A stretch of 64,000 nucleotides of DNA, from the NCBI GenBank assembly GCA_033485155.1, contig JAWQJJ010000006.1, positions 1 through 64,000 of the forward strand, read 5' to 3'. Position numbers and translations under genes: made by a program. Under the pieces are notes generated by a model. That model was not told the DNA's origin. It did not search any database and saw only the letters and a list, made by a program, of their open reading frames with translations. This DNA is from Methanomassiliicoccus sp. (GTDB lineage: Archaea; Thermoplasmatota; Thermoplasmata; Methanomassiliicoccales; Methanomassiliicoccaceae). Shown in pieces: positions 8,519 to 17,096 of the stretch (position 1 is its first letter; each line of letters starts with the position of its first letter).

Positions 8519-9076
8519 AACAGACCATCAAGCAAGAGAGGGATTTAGCCACTCGCCCTCGAAACTCCCGAGATAGGGGACTCGTAGCCCTGAGCAGAGC
8601 GAGGGTCCCTGTTCGACCGGCCCGATGATGGTTTTACCTATGTGTCGGTGAAGTTACACTCGTCAAGCGGCTCCTGCGCTTACACTTGAGAAGCGCTACA
8701 TCGATCGGACAGGGGCCCCCAATATCGCCCGCCATACCCGCAGTGCGTCAGACCTTTTACCTGCATTTGGGTAAATCATCTACTGAAAGACGTCGGATTT
8801 CGCGATCATCAACGCCTTTCGAACGCCCTTCTGCCCATGAATGCAGCTTTGCTGCCAGCTTTCCTTCGAGCTTCAGCTATTGATTGTACTTTACCATCCG
8901 TTCTCCTCCTGGTAGGTGCACCGGTCTTCATCTTGCCAGAGCCAACAGCTACCGCGAGGCCTGAGATGAACGTGTACGCGGTCTAATCGCTCCGGCGGGA
9001 TATCGAGAGGGATCTGACGCCGATAGGTTCAATCATTCTCAAATAACCGAATCTTCAAGACTTATTCGGTGAAATA
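8519..9076. other. Intergenic region
   Basis: No convincing gene, repeat or RNA is seen between the membrane protein and the hydrolase. The last 60 nt are AT-richer and should hold the hydrolase promoter. Confidence 0.4.
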
Positions 9077-9967
9077 ATGCAAACTCAAACCGTTATTGCC
9101 ATGGAAGAACGCACCAAGATGACCGATGGCTTTGAGCTGTTCTACCGAAGATGGCCCGCAACGGGAAAGGTGGAGCGTGTGGTGATCTTCCTCCACGGGA
9201 TAGAGGTTCATTCAGGTGCGTTCCGTTTCGTGGGCCCAGAGTTGGCGAATGATCATTCTGAGGTTTATGCCTTCGACCGGCGGGGGTTCGGTAACTCAAA
9301 GGAGCAAGATCTACCGCGGGGCGATACTCATGATTTTGATCGTCATCTGCAGGATGTAGATGATTTCGTGGACTTTGTTAACAGGAATCATCCGGGTAAG
9401 GAACTATTTCTCTTCGGCCACAGCATCGGCTGTGCCTATGCCCTATGGTATGCCGCAAACCATCCAGAGAAGATCGCCGGGTTGATTCTGGCGTCTCCTC
9501 CCCTGGAGATGGGGTTCAAGTTGCCTCGTCAAGATACCTTGAAGCTCGCTCTGTCGCCGGTCTACCATCACCATTCAATGTACAATCTCATTGACGAGTG
9601 GCCGCAGACGTTCAAGGTTAGCGAGGAGTACCAGTTGATCTCGGACGATCCCCTTAGCACCAAGATATTCGGCCTTGGCTACCTGTTCGATGCCCAGACC
9701 AAGCTGACCAATAATATGCCGCATAATGCCTCAAAAGTCAATAATCCAGTGCTGTTGCTCCACGGGGATAAGGACGTCATCGCGCTTCCAAAGAGCTCAG
9801 AGGATATCAGAGACAAGTTGGAATCGGACGATAAGCGGATTCAGACATTCGAAGGCGGTGACCATTGGCTCTATCAGAGCATCATTCCGAACATGGGCTC
9901 CAAGTACAACCCTGAGGTGAAGAGAAAGGTATCTGTGCCAGCCAGGGAGTGGTTGAAACTTCATTGA
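9077..9967 (+). CDS. Alpha/beta hydrolase, monoacylglycerol-lipase-like
   Basis: A 296-residue alpha/beta hydrolase of the serine aminopeptidase/lysophospholipase group (Hydrolase_4). The oxyanion strand F-L-H-G is at about 38-41, the nucleophile elbow G-H-S-I-G at about 114-118 (Ser 116), an acid in H-G-D-K-D near 232-236, and the catalytic His in G-G-D-H-W near 257-261. It probably cleaves ester bonds of lipids or other small substrates in the cytoplasm. GGTGA lies about 5 nt upstream of the chosen ATG; Met9 is an alternative. It has no operon partner. Confidence 0.85.
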   Translation: MQTQTVIAMEERTKMTDGFELFYRRWPATGKVERVVIFLHGIEVHSGAFRFVGPELANDHSEVYAFDRRGFGNSKEQDLPRGDTHDFDRHLQDVDDFVDFVNRNHPGKELFLFGHSIGCAYALWYAANHPEKIAGLILASPPLEMGFKLPRQDTLKLALSPVYHHHSMYNLIDEWPQTFKVSEEYQLISDDPLSTKIFGLGYLFDAQTKLTNNMPHNASKVNNPVLLLHGDKDVIALPKSSEDIRDKLESDDKRIQTFEGGDHWLYQSIIPNMGSKYNPEVKRKVSVPAREWLKLH

Positions 9968-10545
9968 TCGATGAATTGATCTCCGCCTTACCGTTTTGTC
10001 TCCATTGAGCGGAGGATCGGCCGCATACCGCGGGGCTATTCGTAAAGTGACCACAGCGATCTATGGTTTGAGAGAATACAATGGACGAGCACTCAACTCA
10101 GGTCGTCGACCCAGGATGCTCTGTCCCCCCCATTCTTGTCCTGCTGGTGCGGGGGTTTGCCAAGTGCCATTGGCTGATCGGCCCAGCTTAGGCAAAGCAG
10201 TTAATACTCGGGATTCCGAACATTACTGGCCGAGCCAAGAGGCGAACTCCTTTCCCAACGAACACTATTCCGATGTGGCGTCGGTCTCCTGGCCGGCACA
10301 TAGGAGCTGTTTTTAACAATGGATTTAGCCTATCCGATGACAGGGGTCAGTATCCTTTCTATCATCTGATCCAAGAGGCCTTTTATGCTGGTCGTGGGAG
10401 GTCCCCCATCGCATTCAGCACCATCATTCTTCAATTGAGTATCATGCCGATCACCTCCTTTGGTCCCCTGCGATTCCGAATTTCCCGGCGAGATCCGAAT
10501 TCGCGAGTATGCGTCATCATGGCCTCCGTCAAGACAGCACGGTTC
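9968..10545. other. Intergenic region between convergent genes
   Basis: No supported gene is seen between the hydrolase and the ABC permease, which converge here. Short frames in this stretch have no coding character. Confidence 0.4.
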
Positions 10546-11409
10546 TTACTCCACCTTGCGCAGGTACGCAGCTAGGGTCAGGGGAGCAAATATGAGCACA
10601 ACCACCAACGATCCGATGAGCGAGAACCAAAAGTCATTGCCGATGATGCCCTGGTTGAAAAGCTCGCTGATGGCACTTACCACATATGTCAACGGGTTGA
10701 TGTTGACAAATGCCTGAAGCCAGTCTGGCAAGGTGCTGGTCGGAACGAATGCTCCGGACAGGAAGACCAGTGGGAACAGGACGAGGGTGGACGCACCCTG
10801 CACAGTGGTGGCCGAACGAGCAATGGTGCCGAGGAAGGCAAATATCCAGCTGATGCACCACGCTGCCAGGATTATGAGCATGGCTCCGAGCACAGCGCCG
10901 CCGAGGGTAGCCCAGTGGTAGCCCAGGAGGTAACCCATCAGGAACGTTAGGGCGGTGGCTATACCATAGCGAAGCGTATCGGTCAAGAGTGCCCCGGTCA
11001 AAGGAGCGATCCGGGCGATTGGCAATGACTTGAACCGGTTGAACACGCCCTTATCCATGTCCTCACGGATCTGCACGCCGGTGGCCATACATGCTGATAC
11101 CAGCGTCTGCACCAAGATTCCCGGGATGATAATCGGCAGGTAGTTTTGCCAGCTCCCCGAGACCGCTCCTCCGAAAAGGAACGTGAACAGGAGCGTAAAT
11201 ATCACCGGTTGGATCATCACGTCGAAAAGTTGCTGGGGCGTTCGCTTGATCAGCAGCAAAGAGCGATAGGCCATGGTCAGAGTATGCTTTATGGAGTCAC
11301 CGAAGCTTGCACGGGTCTTCAATTTTCGTTCAGTGACAGGAACGATCGTAGCGGTCGCTATGCGGCCCTTAATGTCGTTCCTAGAGACACTTTGCGTGGC
11401 CATGATCAA
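10546..11409 (-). CDS. ABC-2 type permease, DrrB-like
   Basis: A 287-residue integral membrane subunit with about six hydrophobic segments between residues 65 and 280 and a basic cytoplasmic N-terminus. The pattern G-x-x-I-R-E-D-M-D-x-G-x-x-N-R-F-x-S-L-P-I between TM2 and TM3 is typical of ABC-2 permeases of the daunorubicin-exporter group. It overlaps the ATPase stop by 4 nt (ATGA), so the two are translationally coupled and form one exporter. Substrate is unknown; drugs, lipids and glycans are all handled by this family. Confidence 0.88.
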   Translation of the reverse strand: MIMATQSVSRNDIKGRIATATIVPVTERKLKTRASFGDSIKHTLTMAYRSLLLIKRTPQQLFDVMIQPVIFTLLFTFLFGGAVSGSWQNYLPIIIPGILVQTLVSACMATGVQIREDMDKGVFNRFKSLPIARIAPLTGALLTDTLRYGIATALTFLMGYLLGYHWATLGGAVLGAMLIILAAWCISWIFAFLGTIARSATTVQGASTLVLFPLVFLSGAFVPTSTLPDWLQAFVNINPLTYVVSAISELFNQGIIGNDFWFSLIGSLVVVLIFAPLTLAAYLRKVE

Positions 11410-12446
11410 GCCGCCTCCCTCTCCACCAGTATGTTCTCCCCGGTCAGGGCCATGAAGACCTCGTCGAGGGTCGGTTCCTGAACGCTTATCTTGGCCAGGC
11501 GTATGCCCGCCTCACGAAGTGCGATGAGCAGGTCGGTCACCCTTTCTGGGTCGGCCATCGGAGCGGTGATGAGCATAGGTTCGGGACTTGTCGACTTGAC
11601 CTGCAGTTCTGTCTCGATCACTCGGGTCGCCTCAGCGTTATCTTTTTCATCGATAAGCCCCAAACGCAACGTTGCCACTCCGACCTCCGCTTTCAGCTCG
11701 CTAGGCGTTCCTTCGGCGACGACGCGTCCGTGGTCGATGACCGCGATGCGGTCGGCGAGGTAATCGGCCTCGTCGAGGTATTGGGTCGTAAGCAGGATCG
11801 TCGATCCTGATGAAACGAGCTGCTTGATGGTGTTCCACATCTGCGCCCTCGTTCGCGGATCAAGACCAGTGGTCGGCTCATCTAAAAAGATCAAGGGGGA
11901 TTGCACGATGAGGCTCGCTGCTATGTCGAGCCTGCGGCGCATACCTCCCGAGAACTTGTCAAGCGTCTTATTGGCCGCTTCGGTCAATCCGAAATCCTCC
12001 AGCAGTTGAGCAGCTCGCTTGCGTGCATCCGATCGGCTCAGGCCGAGCAGCATTCCGAAAACGACCAAGTTCTCAGATGCCGATAGCTTCTCGTCAACCG
12101 CGGCATATTGTCCTGTCACGCTGATGAGCTGACGGACGACGTGAGCTTCGCCATGGACGTCATGGCCGAATATTTTGGCCGTTCCAGCATCCGAGTTCAG
12201 CAGCGTTGCCAATATGTTTATGATCGTGGTCTTGCCCGCACCGTTCGGCCCCAGCAATCCATAGATGCATCCGTTTGGTATTGCCAGATCAACTCCGTCC
12301 ACTGCACGGTTATCGCCAAATTGTTTCACCAGGCCCTGAGTAACCACCGCTAATGTTCGTCCATCAGCTTGCTTAGATGGCCTGTCGATACCATCGGCCT
12401 GAATGTTCGATGGTGCCCGATGTTCGGTTCTATCTACATTGCTCAT
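11406..12446 (-). CDS. ABC transporter ATPase, DrrA-like
   Basis: This 346-residue protein carries Walker A G-P-N-G-A-G-K-T-T, signature F-S-G-G-M-R-R-R, Walker B I-F-L-D-E-P and a D-loop T-G-L-D, followed by the C-terminal extension typical of DrrA (E-P-T-L-D-E-V-F near residue 325). About 30 polar residues precede the nucleotide-binding domain. It energises the permease encoded immediately downstream. Upstream on the same strand lie two small proteins and a winged-helix regulator that may control or belong to the same unit. Confidence 0.92.
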   Translation of the reverse strand: MSNVDRTEHRAPSNIQADGIDRPSKQADGRTLAVVTQGLVKQFGDNRAVDGVDLAIPNGCIYGLLGPNGAGKTTIINILATLLNSDAGTAKIFGHDVHGEAHVVRQLISVTGQYAAVDEKLSASENLVVFGMLLGLSRSDARKRAAQLLEDFGLTEAANKTLDKFSGGMRRRLDIAASLIVQSPLIFLDEPTTGLDPRTRAQMWNTIKQLVSSGSTILLTTQYLDEADYLADRIAVIDHGRVVAEGTPSELKAEVGVATLRLGLIDEKDNAEATRVIETELQVKSTSPEPMLITAPMADPERVTDLLIALREAGIRLAKISVQEPTLDEVFMALTGENILVEREAA

Positions 12447-12496
12447 GATCTCATCCTCATTTTCTGAGTCTCTGTTTCGCTCGCTCTGAAGAACGT

Positions 12497-12560
12497 GGTC
12501 ACATTATTTGCCCGAACTGGACAGTTGTGACCACATCCTGATCACTAATTACTTGCATGC
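12497..12560 (-). pseudogene. Fragment of a second copy of the winged-helix regulator gene (3' end)
   Basis: About 60 nt closely match the 3' end of the regulator gene 13492-13983, including its stop and the first bases beyond it; TTGTGACCAC and CACATTATTTG are identical in both. In the regulator's frame the copy reads C-K-stop-L-V-I-R-M-W-S-Q-L-S-S-S-G-K-stop, against C-V-S-D-E-V-V-R-K-W-S-Q-V-L-G-L-T-K-stop in the intact gene. Homology fades further upstream. It appears to be what is left after duplication and decay of a regulator gene in front of the exporter. Confidence 0.6.
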
Positions 12561-12838
12561 AACGATCGCCGCGTCGCGGCCTTGTTCGTCGTTCGGCCCG
12601 AGGGTCGATGGGACCTCACCGGCCCGGTCGATGAACTAATACGATGCCCTGAGATCGCCATGTTGCTTCCCGAGGCCCTCGGCCAATGACGGTGATCGCA
12701 TACGGTCTCTCTGCAAACCTGGTTTTCACTACGCCTGTCGCTTTTCCAATGCTCTTTTCATCATGTCTGGGTCGGTCGCCGGACCGCCCTCACTCGAGCT
12801 TCAAGAAAACATGGCCGTTCGGAGACGGTGCTTTCTCA

Positions 12839-13093
12839 TCACCACTCCGCCCGGCCCCATCCGAACGCTTTCGTCCGGACCAGGTTCCGCACACTGACCA
12901 ATGACGCATACTCGTCGGCCAGGATCTTGGCGTCCCCGGTCGGCATACCGCTCTTGACCAGCTCCCGGTAGAATCGCTCACGGGCCTTGATGGCCGAGCG
13001 CTTCATCCTAAGGTACTGCAACCCGACCCGCATGACCAGGCCGGGAGCGTGCACCGCGGCCATCAGCACCGCTTCCTTATCGTCAGGTTCCAC
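12839..13093 (-). CDS. Small helical protein, 84 aa, paralogue of next gene upstream
   Basis: The C-terminal half (about residues 40-82) matches the neighbouring 100-aa protein: F-Y-R-E-L-V-K-S-G-M at 41-50 versus F-Y-K-A-L-K-E-A-G-M, and both end in an A-F-G-(x)-W-G-R box. The N-terminal part is different. It looks all-helical and soluble, without metal ligands. It is 42 nt downstream of its paralogue and lies between a regulator and an ABC exporter on the same strand. The family is not recognised; a partner or adaptor role for the exporter is only a guess. Confidence 0.6.
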   Translation of the reverse strand: MEPDDKEAVLMAAVHAPGLVMRVGLQYLRMKRSAIKARERFYRELVKSGMPTGDAKILADEYASLVSVRNLVRTKAFGWGRAEW

Positions 13094-13134
13094 AGGTATC
13101 CCCCAGTGTTCTTAGTGATCGAGATATTTGATCC

Positions 13135-13437
13135 CTACTCGTCCTTCTCCTCGCTCATTCGTTGCATTCCTCGCCCCCATCCGCCGAAGGCTTTGCCCAC
13201 ATTCAGGTTCCCCATGTATTCCTGGGTCAGACGGAACGCTTCCTCATTGCTCATGCCCGCTTCCTTGAGGGCCTTGTAGAAGTTGCCCACAGCCTTGCCG
13301 AAGTCTTCGCTCTCCTTGACCCCGTACAGTATCTTGGTCAGCTTTTCCAGCAGTCCGGGGACCTCTTCGCCCAGGACCTTGAATATTCCTCTTAGCTCCT
13401 CCTCGGACGGCATCTTGTGTGTTCTTTCATCGTTCAT
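13135..13437 (-). CDS. Small helical protein, 100 aa
   Basis: An acidic, probably all-helical protein with the box F-Y-K-A-L-K-E-A-G-M followed by E-E-A-F-R-L-T-Q-E-Y-M and A-F-G-G-W-G-R near the C-terminus, shared with the gene 42 nt downstream. It begins 54 nt after the regulator stop, so the three genes probably form an operon. GGAGTAATAG lies just upstream of the ATG, a usable ribosome binding site. Function is unknown; the stop is TAG. Confidence 0.65.
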   Translation of the reverse strand: MNDERTHKMPSEEELRGIFKVLGEEVPGLLEKLTKILYGVKESEDFGKAVGNFYKALKEAGMSNEEAFRLTQEYMGNLNVGKAFGGWGRGMQRMSEEKDE

Positions 13438-13491
13438 CTCTATTACTCCTTGTTCGGGCCCCTGCCCGTAATTGATACTATCATGTTCACA

Positions 13492-13983
13492 TTATTTGGT
13501 CAAACCGAGCACTTGTGACCACTTCCTGACCACTTCATCGGAGACGCAGTAGGTCTTGAATTTTTTAACGCTTCTCTCGATTACAATGCCCTGCCCTTTC
13601 AGCTCGGTTAGCTTGGCTCGCACAATGCGACGGGAGCTGCTCCCCAACCTCTTCCTTAGCTCGTCGGCCAGCTGCGATATGTTCAGATCAGGATGGTCAA
13701 GCAGGACGCGGACTATCTCCTTGGATATCGGGTCCTTGACCTGGGGGAGGATGGTCTCGATGGAGATGACCCCGTGGGTCTGATAGATGTCTAAAAGGCG
13801 GAAGTAGCGGCCGACAATGCCCTGTACTTGATCCAGCTGAGCCACCAGGTTGGCGTAAGGCTTGGTGATCTCACGTATAGATGCTTCCAGCTGGGAAATG
13901 CGCTCTGACAGCTCCCTAATCGTCTTGTCCTTTTCCTGCTCCTTGTCGCTTTCTGCTTCCGCCAATGAATGGATAAGAGCCAT
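13492..13983 (-). CDS. Winged-helix transcription regulator with N-terminal coiled coil
   Basis: Residues 1-50 are strongly charged and heptad-like (probable coiled coil). Residues 80-155 form a winged helix: P-I-S-K-E-I-V-R-V-L-L, N-I-S-Q-L-A-D-E-L, R-R-I-V-R-A-K-L-T-E-L-K-G as recognition helix, then a wing and a C-terminal helix. It probably represses or activates its own operon. Its 3' end is partly duplicated at 12497-12560. It precedes two small proteins and the DrrAB-like exporter on the same strand, the likely target genes. Confidence 0.75.
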   Translation of the reverse strand: MALIHSLAEAESDKEQEKDKTIRELSERISQLEASIREITKPYANLVAQLDQVQGIVGRYFRLLDIYQTHGVISIETILPQVKDPISKEIVRVLLDHPDLNISQLADELRKRLGSSSRRIVRAKLTELKGQGIVIERSVKKFKTYCVSDEVVRKWSQVLGLTK

Positions 13984-14100
13984 ACAAGGCTAAAAAGAGG
14001 TCGTCGATTCTCACTATCGAGGACCGAGCTAGAATGCTCTGGTCTCCTCCCCGAGGTGCTTAGTCTCCATAGGTCCGTCCGGTCCGATGCCACATCCTTT

Positions 14101-14352
14101 TTACGTCCCATTCCTTCGTCGTGCCAATGGGCTGCCCCAGAGAGTGAGATAGGTCAGCATGGACAGGAATGCCAAACCGAATGATGCCGCACCTACGAGC
14201 TCGATGGAGTAGGCGGGGATGCTGTCGATGAAGGGATAGTGCACATCGACCCCGTTGATGACTATTCTCAGAACGATATAGGACCACATCAGCATGCTGA
14301 AGAGCCACGTCGCACCGACCAGTGCCTTGAAAAAGCGAGCAATCGGACCCAT
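14101..14352 (-). CDS. Small membrane protein, 83 aa, two TM segments
   Basis: Two hydrophobic stretches (about residues 12-33 and 50-70) are separated by a short polar loop; the C-terminus is basic (L-A-R-R-R-N-G-T). It lies about 120 nt upstream of the regulator on the same strand. No motif or family is recognised. Confidence 0.5.
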   Translation of the reverse strand: MGPIARFFKALVGATWLFSMLMWSYIVLRIVINGVDVHYPFIDSIPAYSIELVGAASFGLAFLSMLTYLTLWGSPLARRRNGT

Positions 14353-14824
14353 GAGATCACTTCCGAATGGATATTTTTCATATATCGGAGTTCGATGAGG
14401 TTCATTGCGCCCAAGGCATCGATCAGCCTGCTGAGGTGATGCAATAACCTCCTACTTTTTACAAAATCGAACTTCATTAAACTTATGAACGATTGCTCTC
14501 GAGCGGTTAAGGACACTTACGCATGTCCCGCTCCCTGGACATAGGTATAGTCCAAGGTTCGCAACAATTGGCCGTCACAGGACTCATTTTGTAGATACAT
14601 CTGCCCTGTCAGTGGTCGGATGCCTGCTGCATGTGGATCGCTGACCATATGTCAAGGTTTATCGTCGATACCATTTTTGCATGACTGCTGCCCCGTCAGT
14701 CGTTCAGGCTTCGCTCATCTTCTGAGCGGTCTCGGGATCGGCGGGATTGCGATCGACGATATGTGGAAGCTCCTTGCTATAGAACAGGCAAGTATGGCTT
14801 CCCCTGGATAGATAATAACGATTC
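14353..14824. other. Intergenic region
   Basis: No credible gene is seen. Short frames on both strands lack coding character and ribosome binding sites. Confidence 0.35.
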
Positions 14825-15622
14825 TCAGGTTGACATCAAGGTCATCGCCTGGGAGATGACGTCATCTGCCGATTCTTTCGAGAGCAGGAGTTTAACTTCG
14901 TTCGAGCGACTGAGGACGTCCTTCACCAGTATGAAATGGTTCTCTAGCAATGTGGCCTGATCGCGATGGTGCATTTCCAGCATCGTTAACGGAAATAGTC
15001 GGTGCTTATTGACCAATGATTCTAATCCGTTCACCCGGGGAGTTTTCCACCCTAGCACATCCATGCCGACACATTCCGCATAATGCTGAGCATCAAGAGA
15101 AAGCCGCGTATTTGTTACCAGAATGGGCCGGTCGATTTTTTCCGTATCTCTGAGATCAAGGAAGCGCGCGTATACATAGAGTGCGATCTGGATGTTGCAC
15201 TTCAATCCCAGATCATTGTGGAACTTGCACTCTACCATCACCTTCTCCTGTTCCCGGGCCATAAGCACGTCCACCTCATGTTTCACGCATTTTCCATTTA
15301 GGATCTGGCGCGTTTTGGTGGAATACCCCTCGGCCTGAAATAGACGCGCGATGTAGCTCTCGAAGTTCTCTCCGTCAGGACCAAGTCTGAACAGTGCCTT
15401 TTTCAGGCTATAGTGTGCGGCACTGGGACCCTTGATCATCTGGCGCACTTGGCGGTAAATCTCCTCCGTGGTGATACCATCGTATAAGAGCGGCTCCAAG
15501 TCCCGGACGATCTTTTGAGCTTCATCCTGAGCGACGCCCGATCGGACTATCGCAGAGATGGTCTTTCTAGGATCGAACTCCTCTCGCTCTCCAGACCTCT
15601 TTATCACTTCGATTATTCTCAC
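14825..15622 (-). CDS. ATP-cone domain fused to a PD-(D/E)XK nuclease-like domain
   Basis: Residues 1-90 match an ATP-cone, the nucleotide-sensing domain of ribonucleotide reductases and NrdR: V-I-K-R-S-G-E-R-E-E-F-D at 6-17, then I-T-T-E-E-I and Y-S-L-K-K-A-L-F-R-L-G. Residues 92-190 look like a restriction-endonuclease (Mrr-like) fold with E-V-D-V followed by V-M-V-E-C-K, the expected D...ExK metal site. The C-terminal 70 residues are of unknown fold. A nucleotide-gated nuclease is the natural inference; the cellular role is unknown. GAGGTG stands 6 nt before the ATG in an AT-rich promoter region, supporting the start. No methylase is adjacent. Confidence 0.75.
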   Translation of the reverse strand: MRIIEVIKRSGEREEFDPRKTISAIVRSGVAQDEAQKIVRDLEPLLYDGITTEEIYRQVRQMIKGPSAAHYSLKKALFRLGPDGENFESYIARLFQAEGYSTKTRQILNGKCVKHEVDVLMAREQEKVMVECKFHNDLGLKCNIQIALYVYARFLDLRDTEKIDRPILVTNTRLSLDAQHYAECVGMDVLGWKTPRVNGLESLVNKHRLFPLTMLEMHHRDQATLLENHFILVKDVLSRSNEVKLLLSKESADDVISQAMTLMST

Positions 15623-15982
15623 CTCGATAATAATTTATTATCTTATAATTATATTATGATGAAAGCAGGGCCACATCGGCCGTCACAGATACTCTGAGGG
15701 ACGAATATCTTGCATTTTCCGTTTTCTCATTACTCCTGCGCCTATCATGCCCTGGAGGTCTTCTCGTCCAATAGTTGTTTGGTCGATCACCACGAAGACC
15801 CGGGTCATTCTTTGCGCTCGATGGTCCCAGCCGGGGGCACCAGCATAGAACCAGGCCGCTCAGGTGACGACATCTCAGCCCCTGAGCCAACAACCCTTTT
15901 TTAATGTTCATTATTGATCCTGTTCTGCTATGGTCGAGCAGGATCAAGCGGGGATAGAAGGTATAAGGTACAAGTAGATGCC
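15623..15982. other. Intergenic region with AT-rich promoter
   Basis: AT-rich sequence at 15628-15660 is the likely promoter of the ATP-cone/nuclease gene. The remaining stretch carries a 110-codon frame on the minus strand that has no coding character. Confidence 0.4.
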
Positions 15983-16477
15983 TCATTCGACAAAATGTCC
16001 CGAGGACCCCAACCTCGAGATCCGCTCTACGTAGTCGATCGGTAGATGGTTTTCCTTTGCCCCCATTATGATCTTTTCCAGGTATCCTGGCCTCGGACTC
16101 CCGATGCTTTCATCCGATGCAATATAAACCAAAGCGTCCGTCGATGTGCCATTTGCCATCTTCACTGATACTTGCGCCTTTGAGTAAAGGCCGCGGGGGA
16201 CTTCCTCATACTCATCGAGGGCTTTTTCGCAGTCCCTGCTTATCTCCCAAAGAACTCCTATAACCCGGCTACCAGGTGCTTTGACGATCGATGCATAGCC
16301 ATCGACGTTGATGATGAGACGATGGTTGTCAAGGGTGGCGACACCGAGGGGTGGGCGCCGGTCACGGCATCGCGATCGCATTTGAGCAATGTTCATGTTG
16401 GAGCCATATGCAAAGTACTTCAGACGATCATCTCCCCATTGGCGAAAAATCAGGCGTGGACAAGTATTTTTCTCCAA
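15983..16477 (-). CDS. Gamma-glutamylcyclotransferase-like protein
   Basis: The family signature Y-F-A-Y-G-S-N-M is at about residues 21-28, and the likely catalytic Glu lies in D-E-Y-E-E-V-P (about 94-100), followed by G-L-Y, as in GGCT/AIG2-like cyclotransferases. These release 5-oxoproline from gamma-glutamyl compounds; the true substrate here is not known. The first about 19 residues of the frame are poorly conserved for this family, so the start could be later, but no better start codon with a ribosome site is visible. It stands alone. Confidence 0.8.
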   Translation of the reverse strand: MEKNTCPRLIFRQWGDDRLKYFAYGSNMNIAQMRSRCRDRRPPLGVATLDNHRLIINVDGYASIVKAPGSRVIGVLWEISRDCEKALDEYEEVPRGLYSKAQVSVKMANGTSTDALVYIASDESIGSPRPGYLEKIIMGAKENHLPIDYVERISRLGSSGHFVE

Positions 16478-17011
16478 TCCCGACTCTTAAGGATGGTCCT
16501 GATCTCATCGATCGACTGCATTTCTGGCGGACTTCAAAGTATAACGTGTCCAAAATTGAGGCGTTAGTCGCCCATCCAAGATGTCGTACTCGATGTGCAG
16601 CAACATGAGGCTGCCGGAAACGCTTTCAAGTTACTTAGCAAAAACCGGCTGGCGAAGGTGTGATGACTATTGCTAAAAGCTATCACTGATGGCTTGAACG
16701 CTGCATTCATCCCTCCTACCCTCTTGCCTGGGTTTCCCCTGTCTAAAATATCGTCTCTCTTTAAAAAACACTGATTGAACATGTTGAAATCTAAATTGGA
16801 CCAAACTCGGCCGCTTTACATAATCAACTGCTTCTTTCAAAATTACCTAGCCTGACATTGACGAATAGTTAGGCGGGGCTTATTACGGGGACCTTATCGA
16901 GGTAACACAAATTGAAGTGTTACTATCGAAACAGAGAAAGCAATGAAAAATGCCATGGAATTTCATATCAATTTTCAGAATTATCGTCCAGCATGTTTCA
17001 TTCGGTATACT
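16478..17011. other. Intergenic region upstream of the nickel operon
   Basis: No gene is supported. The sequence becomes AT-rich after 16780. The NikR-like operator and the operon promoter lie at its right end. Confidence 0.4.
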
Positions 17012-17038
17012 TATGATAACACGAAATATAATATCATA
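17012..17038. promoter_or_regulatory. Candidate NikR operator upstream of the nickel operon
   Basis: TATGATA (17012-17018) and TATCATA (17032-17038) form a perfect 7-bp inverted repeat with a 13-nt spacer. Read as TATGA-N17-TCATA it closely resembles the E. coli NikR site GTATGA-N16-TCATAC. It lies just upstream of the probable TATA region (17056-17071) of the operon starting at 17097, and a nikR gene ends the same locus. Assignment rests on similarity and context. Confidence 0.6.
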
Positions 17039-17096
17039 TGCTAATCGTGCTACGATTCTTAAATTCTTAATACTCGTACGCATTATCGCCGAGTAA

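Noticed and set aside
15654-15986. 110-codon minus-strand frame between the nuclease and cyclotransferase genes
   Set aside because: No ribosome site, odd composition with many Arg, Cys and Trp, and no recognisable pattern.
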